In this document: piece by piece, positions 59,114-64,000 of the stretch
How the letters are laid out: each line of letters starts with the position of its first letter
Position numbering within the stretch: the stretch's first letter is position 1
From: Oscheius tipulae
Lineage: Eukaryota > Nematoda > Chromadorea > Rhabditida > Rhabditidae
Length of the DNA: 64,000 nucleotides
Assembly: GCA_037178975.1 (NCBI GenBank)
Contig: JASJZH010000004.1
Location: forward strand, 10,664,001 to 10,728,000
Direction: 5' to 3'
Notes under the pieces: generated by a model
Databases searched by the model: none
Told to the model about the DNA's origin: nothing
What the model saw: only the letters and a program-made list of their open reading frames with translations
Position numbers and translations under genes: made by a program

Positions 59114-60516
59114 TTAGGTAAAACGACTCTTTATGTCAAGAACAGTGGTCGGATGTTGCTTCCGAATCATCCGGCGATAAACCTTCCAGTAAGGTCTGTA
59201 TAATAGTACACAGAATGTCGTAATACAGGGAACGAGCACTGCTCCAGAGAAGACGGCCATACTGGCTATATCAGCTCGCCAACTTTGGGTGTAGATGAGA
59301 AAAATCAAAGGACACGCCATGGTTAGGAGAATAAGGCCGAAGCATGCTAGCTGAAATGGAATGTATGAGAGAGAGGCAGATGGGATAGATGAGACAGAGA
59401 GACAGAGGTGACAGAGAGGCTAGAGACACAGTGACATATGAGACAAACAAGACAGAGACTCACAAAGGGTGTCAGTCCAATCATGGCGTTGATATGATGT
59501 CCTCTGACTTTGACAGACATCTGTTGGTCATGTTGTCTCAAGATTTTGACGATCATGAAGCAAGAGCCCAGTATAAGGATTGTCATAAACAGTGCGACCA
59601 GTGGCAAAACAGAGAGAGTGACCAGAACCACCGGCCTCGAGTAGTCAATAATTCCAGCAAAGGTGTCCTTATGTAATATGTCCGGATAGATGACATGGAA
59701 CTGGTTGAAAAGGATCGGCTTGAGTATCTCCTGGTCCTGATAGAAAACCAGAAAGACAGGGAATGGAAGCAGTGAAAGAATTGGATAGGCTATAGTGTAG
59801 ACAGTACGTCGGACGTAGGGACTGTTGAGGATATGACCGCGTGGAAGGATCACGTCCATTCGGTAATAGAAGAGAGCTGAAGCTGCGGCGCAGTTGCCTG
59901 AAATCGGACTGTTGAAAAGGAGCTGTCGCGACAGACATACCTAAGCACAAACCCAGAACGAGCTGCGTCTGCAAAAGTTGTGGCACTCCTAAATCAGACA
60001 GTATACCAATATGATGAATGGCCGGATAAGGCAGTTGGATATGAGGGAAGGCTAGTAATGCCAAGTAGATTTCCATGCACAATGCCCTGAAAATCCTGTC
60101 ACTGTATTTCTACTGTCTCTATCTCTGTCACTGTCTTTGTCAGTGTCTCTGTTACTGTTTCTATCTCTATCATAATCTCTGTCCCTGTCTCTGAACTACT
60201 GATAACTGACTACTGTCACTTTCTCTGTATTATCACTTCCCATGTCTCTGTCCCTGTGACTACCACTATCAATTTCTCTGTCGCTGACACTGTCTGTCTC
60301 TGTCTACATCGTCTCTGTCTCTGAGAACAAAACTCACAGCGAAAGATGATAAAACATGAGTCCCTTATAAGCTTTGCTCAGTTGACTAGAATGGTAAAAC
60401 AGCATATACGAGGCTACAGCGAAAGCAAGAGTCATATAGCCCAAAACCACCATCATTGGAGCTCCAACGAGGACCGGGGGTTCAAAATAATGGTCATTCG
60501 TCAGGTTTTGAACCAT
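59114..60516 (-). CDS. Nematode chemoreceptor, serpentine receptor class H
   Basis: Four main exons. Hallmarks of SRH receptors: a helix 1 region VVLGYMTLAFAVASYMLFYH, then FPHIQLPYPAIHHIGILSDL and GVPQLLQTQLVLGLCLG (compare the SRH 'G....G.P...Q' block), FYYRMDVILP, the proline-rich AYPILSLLPFPVFLVFYQDQ, the long helix 5, HDQQMSVKVRGHHINAMIGL, and helix 7 with PCITTFCVLLYRPYWKVYRR. These receptors sit in sensory cilia and detect environmental chemicals. The channel gene downstream may share its transcript. Strong evidence that the genome is nematode. Confidence 0.87.
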
Positions 60517-61808
60517 GGAGACTAGGGAAAGTGTTCAGCTGTCTCACTTACAAGGGAACTGAGATCAATCTGATTAGCGGGATGGAGATTGTTTGCCCTG
60601 TTTCGATGAATACATGATGTAATCTGTTTTTAGACAGTGATTGGATTGGAAATGAGACGCAGACAGGCGGTTAGACGTGAAAAATGGGAAGGCTTCAGGC
60701 AAGTAGGTGCTTTTTGCAGCTGTCTTACAAGGAAGAAGGAAGTTTACAAACATTTTTTTAATGCGACAGAAGGATTCGGGGAAACTGCTCAGTGACAGTG
60801 GGCACCTCTAGAAAAAAGGATATCAATGGGGCCCGCAGAAGATCATGCCCTGTGACTCGGACAGGGCGAAACAATTTTCAGCGCTCAGGGTGGGCATGTC
60901 AGCAGGCCGGCCCTGACAAGACTTGTGAGAGTCGAAAATATTAAAATTATCGTTTTAGGAAACTACTGTAGTCGTCGCAAATTTGATTGTCCACTCTACA
61001 AGTATGCGGAGCAATGCAAAGCTGAAATTGTAATCTTTGACCCCGAAATGACTGTTTTCTGTTGCACACCCTGAGCACTGAAAATGGTTCCAGCACGGCC
61101 CGTTTCGCGGGTCGTTGAAAAACGACTCGGGCCGCCTAAGGCGCATGTCTCTGGCCCTGGCGCCACTCTTGTCTCTGTTCAAACCTGGCTCTCTTGCCTG
61201 CTATCTATACTTGCGCATCCGACGCACAATCCTGGTACAGCGTTTTTCTCAAAATCAACCCATCAACACACACCCTTGACGTCACTTATGTCCGAAATGC
61301 GTAGGCATACATCCAAGAAAAAGGACGCCAGGGGTGTACCAGCTCAAATTCGAGAAAAACAATTCGACTCGACGAGTCAGAACGTTTGTCTCAAAATCAT
61401 CTGATACACCCTTAGTGTCATGTTTATTGGAGATTTCTTTGAGTCGTATCTATCTTGGACAAAAATGACGCCAAGAATGTAGATGGCGAGAAAATCGCTA
61501 CACCATCTTTTTGTCTACGACTCGAGTGCCCAAGTATACTGCTATCATCCTTGTCCAGCCTTGAACTTTTCCGACTAAATGGGCAAACATATAAGAAACT
61601 GATCCCAATTTCTACAGCTTCATCCTCGCTTTCTAGCCTTTTCTGTCCTGTTATTTTGCTGCCTAAACAGCCTAAAAAGAAAAATCATAAACTTTCAAAG
61701 CTTCATCAAGAATAACCGGCCTTTCGAATGAGAAAAATGCGCACAAGTTCTGTCTGAAAATGGTGATAAAGCGACTAGAATCTGACGAGAAAAGTATACA
61801 AAAAATGA
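60517..61808. other. Intergenic, no gene seen
   Basis: 1.3 kb between the SRH start and the tafazzin end, both on the minus strand. No supported exon. Confidence 0.5.
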
Positions 61809-63999
61809 CTATGAGTTTTTCTTCACGAGTCCCTCTTCCCGATTCTTGTTCACGGCCAGCGAGATGTCTCCGCCTTCCAGTTCGCTCTTTTTCCTCTTCG
61901 CCGCAGCCGCCTCGGCTTCCTCGTGAATCCGTCGAGCCGTCCCTTTGGGAAGATGACCTAGTCGCTCCGCCATGCCGTAAAGACTGTCTTGCATGGCCTC
62001 CGTGATTGCTTTTCGTCGCTCCGGGAGCGTTTTTAGTGAGGCGACTTGAGAGAGGATGGGGGCCGTGTCAATCGGATCGCCGATGTAGACTTCTACTGTC
62101 TAGAAATGGGCAATTTGCAAGAGTTTTGGCTTAATATCAATGCCATTTTTCGGTCAAGTAACGAAGGTTTAAGGGGGTATTCGAGTAGTTTAGGTGGACA
62201 GTTCTGGAGCTCAGCGAGCGAGTTTTTCAGAATCACTCAGTCGGTTAGCGCCCCGACAAAAAAAGCCAAAAGTGTCGGCTTCGATCCCGGGATTCTTAAA
62301 AATTAGACTTTAATTTGTTTGAGCCCAGGTTGCTGTAATTCCCTTGCGGGACCCTTTGCACTCCACCTTTGTACAATTGGCCCGATGACTATTTTTAGAA
62401 AAGTTTCAAAGGAGTCATGAATTTCCTGCCATAACGCCCATTTCGCATTTTCAGGTGCTTTAAACTGTTTATCGACTTCTAGGTGTTTCGAATCGTTTCG
62501 CCGTTTAAAACCGCATCAGGTATGTATAGTTTGCTAAACGAAAAAAACCGACAAAATAGAGAATATTGTTTGTCAGTGTAGACGTACTTGATGCAGCTTT
62601 TGTCGATTGGACACCACTAGAAAATGCAAAATAAGCGTTTTAAATGAGCGAAAAAAATGCATTTTACCTGTCCAAATCTCGGCCAATACGGAGGCTCCGT
62701 GGGCCAGACACTGGCCATATTGTGACTCCAGATCGGGAGGACGATCGGCGGTGTATTTGACTCCATGATCAGGCGTCCGATGCCCCATTTAAAGCGCACG
62801 GGCTCCTGGGTAACTTTGCCCTCAGGGAAGATGTGAACCCAGCCATTCTGATCGAGGACCTCCTTGGAGAAGTTCATGCCTTCCTGGTCGATGCCGGCTC
62901 CTCGGACGCAGGGGACGCATCTTCCAAGGGAGAAGATCCTGGAATTGGGACCATAGTGTCATCTCGGTTTTCCAGCATGATTGCAAGTTTTGTGCGTTCA
63001 TCTTCACTCACTATTTTCAATCACGAGCCCCACAGGGGAAAGAGACTCGTTTACAGAGAATATCAGAAGCATAAGCAAACGTTAAACAGCAAAACCTTAA
63101 AGGGAAAAATTCACCATTTTTTGTTCTGCAATTTACAATACATTTCTCCTCAGATTGGTTGAAAGAACTAGGAAGTCCTTGCGAAACATAGGACGAACTG
63201 CGACAGAAGGCTTAGTCTTTTTTTCGACATTGACCAGACAATCTCGACTTTCCACTCAATTCTTTGGTGGTTCTGCCGTGTTCAGCTTCAAAGCGAGCCT
63301 TAGACGCTTGCCTAAATCCAAGTACGCGCGGAGAAATTGCCCCCATGGCTCAGTCGCTTATAGTCTGTTTCCAGTGAAGAGCGGCAGCTGTTCCCGCAAA
63401 ATATTTTCTGCTCTTCGCGCCATTTCCATTTGAATAAAGTGGCGCGAAAGCAGTTAGTCCTTTAACATGCCACTCTTCGTTGGAAATAGACTATAGCGTT
63501 CTGCCTACAAAATAAAAGTGGGACGGGTTCAATTCCCGGGCTGGCAGAACTTGTTTATCTACTCATGAATTATCGGGAAACACCGTCTGAAGATTGTTCG
63601 TATCATTATTCGGTCAAAATTACCGTTTTGCATTTCCCGCGCATTATTGCCGCGAAAAAAATATGATTCCTTCAAATGGCGGAAAAAGACGAACTCACGT
63701 CGTGTGAAACTGCGTCGTGAAGCAGATATTATGGGCCGCGAGGGTGTACCTCCAGCGCCAGATATTCCTGAAGAATTCGCGCCACGAAACCATGGTCCAG
63801 AGGAGCGGATCATCGATGTTGCTCCGGTGATTGGACATTGTCAAAAGCGGTCTCGATTTGTCTTCCAGGAGCATGATAAACTGCGGCTTGTTGTGCACGA
63901 TCATTCGGTTAAATACTGTAATTAAAGGGTTGAAAATGCTTGAAAAAGAAGCTTACATCGGAAAAATAGAATTCTGGAGACAGCTGAGACGAAAGCCAT
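61809..63999 (-). CDS. Tafazzin, cardiolipin transacylase (N-terminus at window edge)
   Basis: Mitochondrial phospholipid-lysophospholipid transacylase that remodels cardiolipin. The most distal exon reads [14 protein letters not shown] and touches the window edge, so a longer N-terminus is possible. The catalytic HX4D motif is intact in [18 protein letters not shown] (H...D). Then [78 protein letters not shown] and [14 protein letters not shown], all conserved in order. The tail is basic and Ala/Glu-rich. The intron between the HX4D exon and the next (about 750 nt) carries a foldback element and tRNA-like sequence; the following intron carries another tRNA-like stretch. Confidence 0.9.
62229..62297 (+). 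repeat. tRNA-like sequence in an intron
   Basis: AGAATCACTCAGTCGGTTAG at the start resembles a tRNA acceptor and D-arm; GGCTTCGATCCCGGGATTCT at the end resembles a T-arm and a pairing acceptor. The anticodon region is aberrant (A-rich), so it is a tRNA relic or SINE head rather than a functional tRNA. Confidence 0.5.
63359..63495. repeat. Foldback element in a tafazzin intron
   Basis: TATAGTCTGTTTCCAGTGAA and its inverse (TTCGTTGGAAATAGACTATA) form the ends; GCGCCA/TGGCGC pair inside. Next to it, GTTCTGCC and GGCAGAAC flank a tRNA-like T-arm (CGGGTTCAATTCCCG, 63526-63540). Confidence 0.55.
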
Positions 64000-64000
64000 A

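Noticed and set aside
62229-62297. Functional tRNA gene
   Set aside because: Acceptor ends and T-arm are suggestive, but the anticodon arm is A-rich and the T-stem mispairs, so it is listed only as a tRNA-like relic.

Overview
This window is metazoan nuclear DNA, almost certainly from a nematode. Genes on both strands are cut by many short introns (mostly about 35-60 nt, GT-AG). The most diagnostic genes are a seven-helix receptor of the nematode chemoreceptor SRH class (59114-60516) and a nematode-style Cys-loop ligand-gated channel (57446-59015). C-type-lectin, proteoglycan-core and other small secreted genes, and tight same-strand gene pairs that look like operons, agree with this. I cannot place it in a clade from sequence alone. 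Introns and intergenic DNA are saturated with an impure GACAGAGA/TCTCTGTC simple repeat.

Layout. 1-11.7 kb: a disordered-tail protein running in from the left edge, a triple ubiquitin-like protein, a small secreted protein with a possible dynein-light-chain-like fold, an SLC17-type transporter, the mitochondrial ATPase inhibitor IF1, then a minus-strand group of small secreted or membrane proteins including a neuropeptide-like precursor. 14.3-18 kb: a seven-exon tandem PH-like protein and two small secreted proteins. 18-21.7 kb: gene-poor, with a degenerate tandem repeat. 21.7-28.7 kb: a membrane-anchored M1 aminopeptidase with a C-type lectin gene nested antisense in one intron and a MITE in another.

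29-42 kb is the housekeeping block: ZNF330 (minus), 3-hydroxyisobutyrate dehydrogenase, the splicing factor RBM17/SPF45 and the peroxin PEX2 (all plus). RBM17 and PEX2 are 185 nt apart and may be one operon. Introns here carry a MULE-like MITE and a tRNA-related SINE-like family. 43-48.2 kb: four minus-strand genes (zinc-ribbon coiled-coil, C/EBP-like bZIP, four-helix membrane protein, helical/coiled-coil protein). 48.6-56 kb: a small hypothetical protein, a rhodopsin-like GPCR, several tiny secreted peptides, perfect hairpins and a small membrane protein. 56.8-60.5 kb: a reverse-transcriptase relic, then SRH and the ligand-gated channel only 98 nt apart. 61.8-64 kb: tafazzin, running to the right edge.

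The conserved genes cover mitochondrial physiology (IF1, HIBADH, tafazzin), peroxisome import (PEX2) and RNA splicing (RBM17). The accessory genes are mostly secretory or sensory. Exon boundaries were derived by hand from frame and splice motifs. Where a junction does not resolve I say so.
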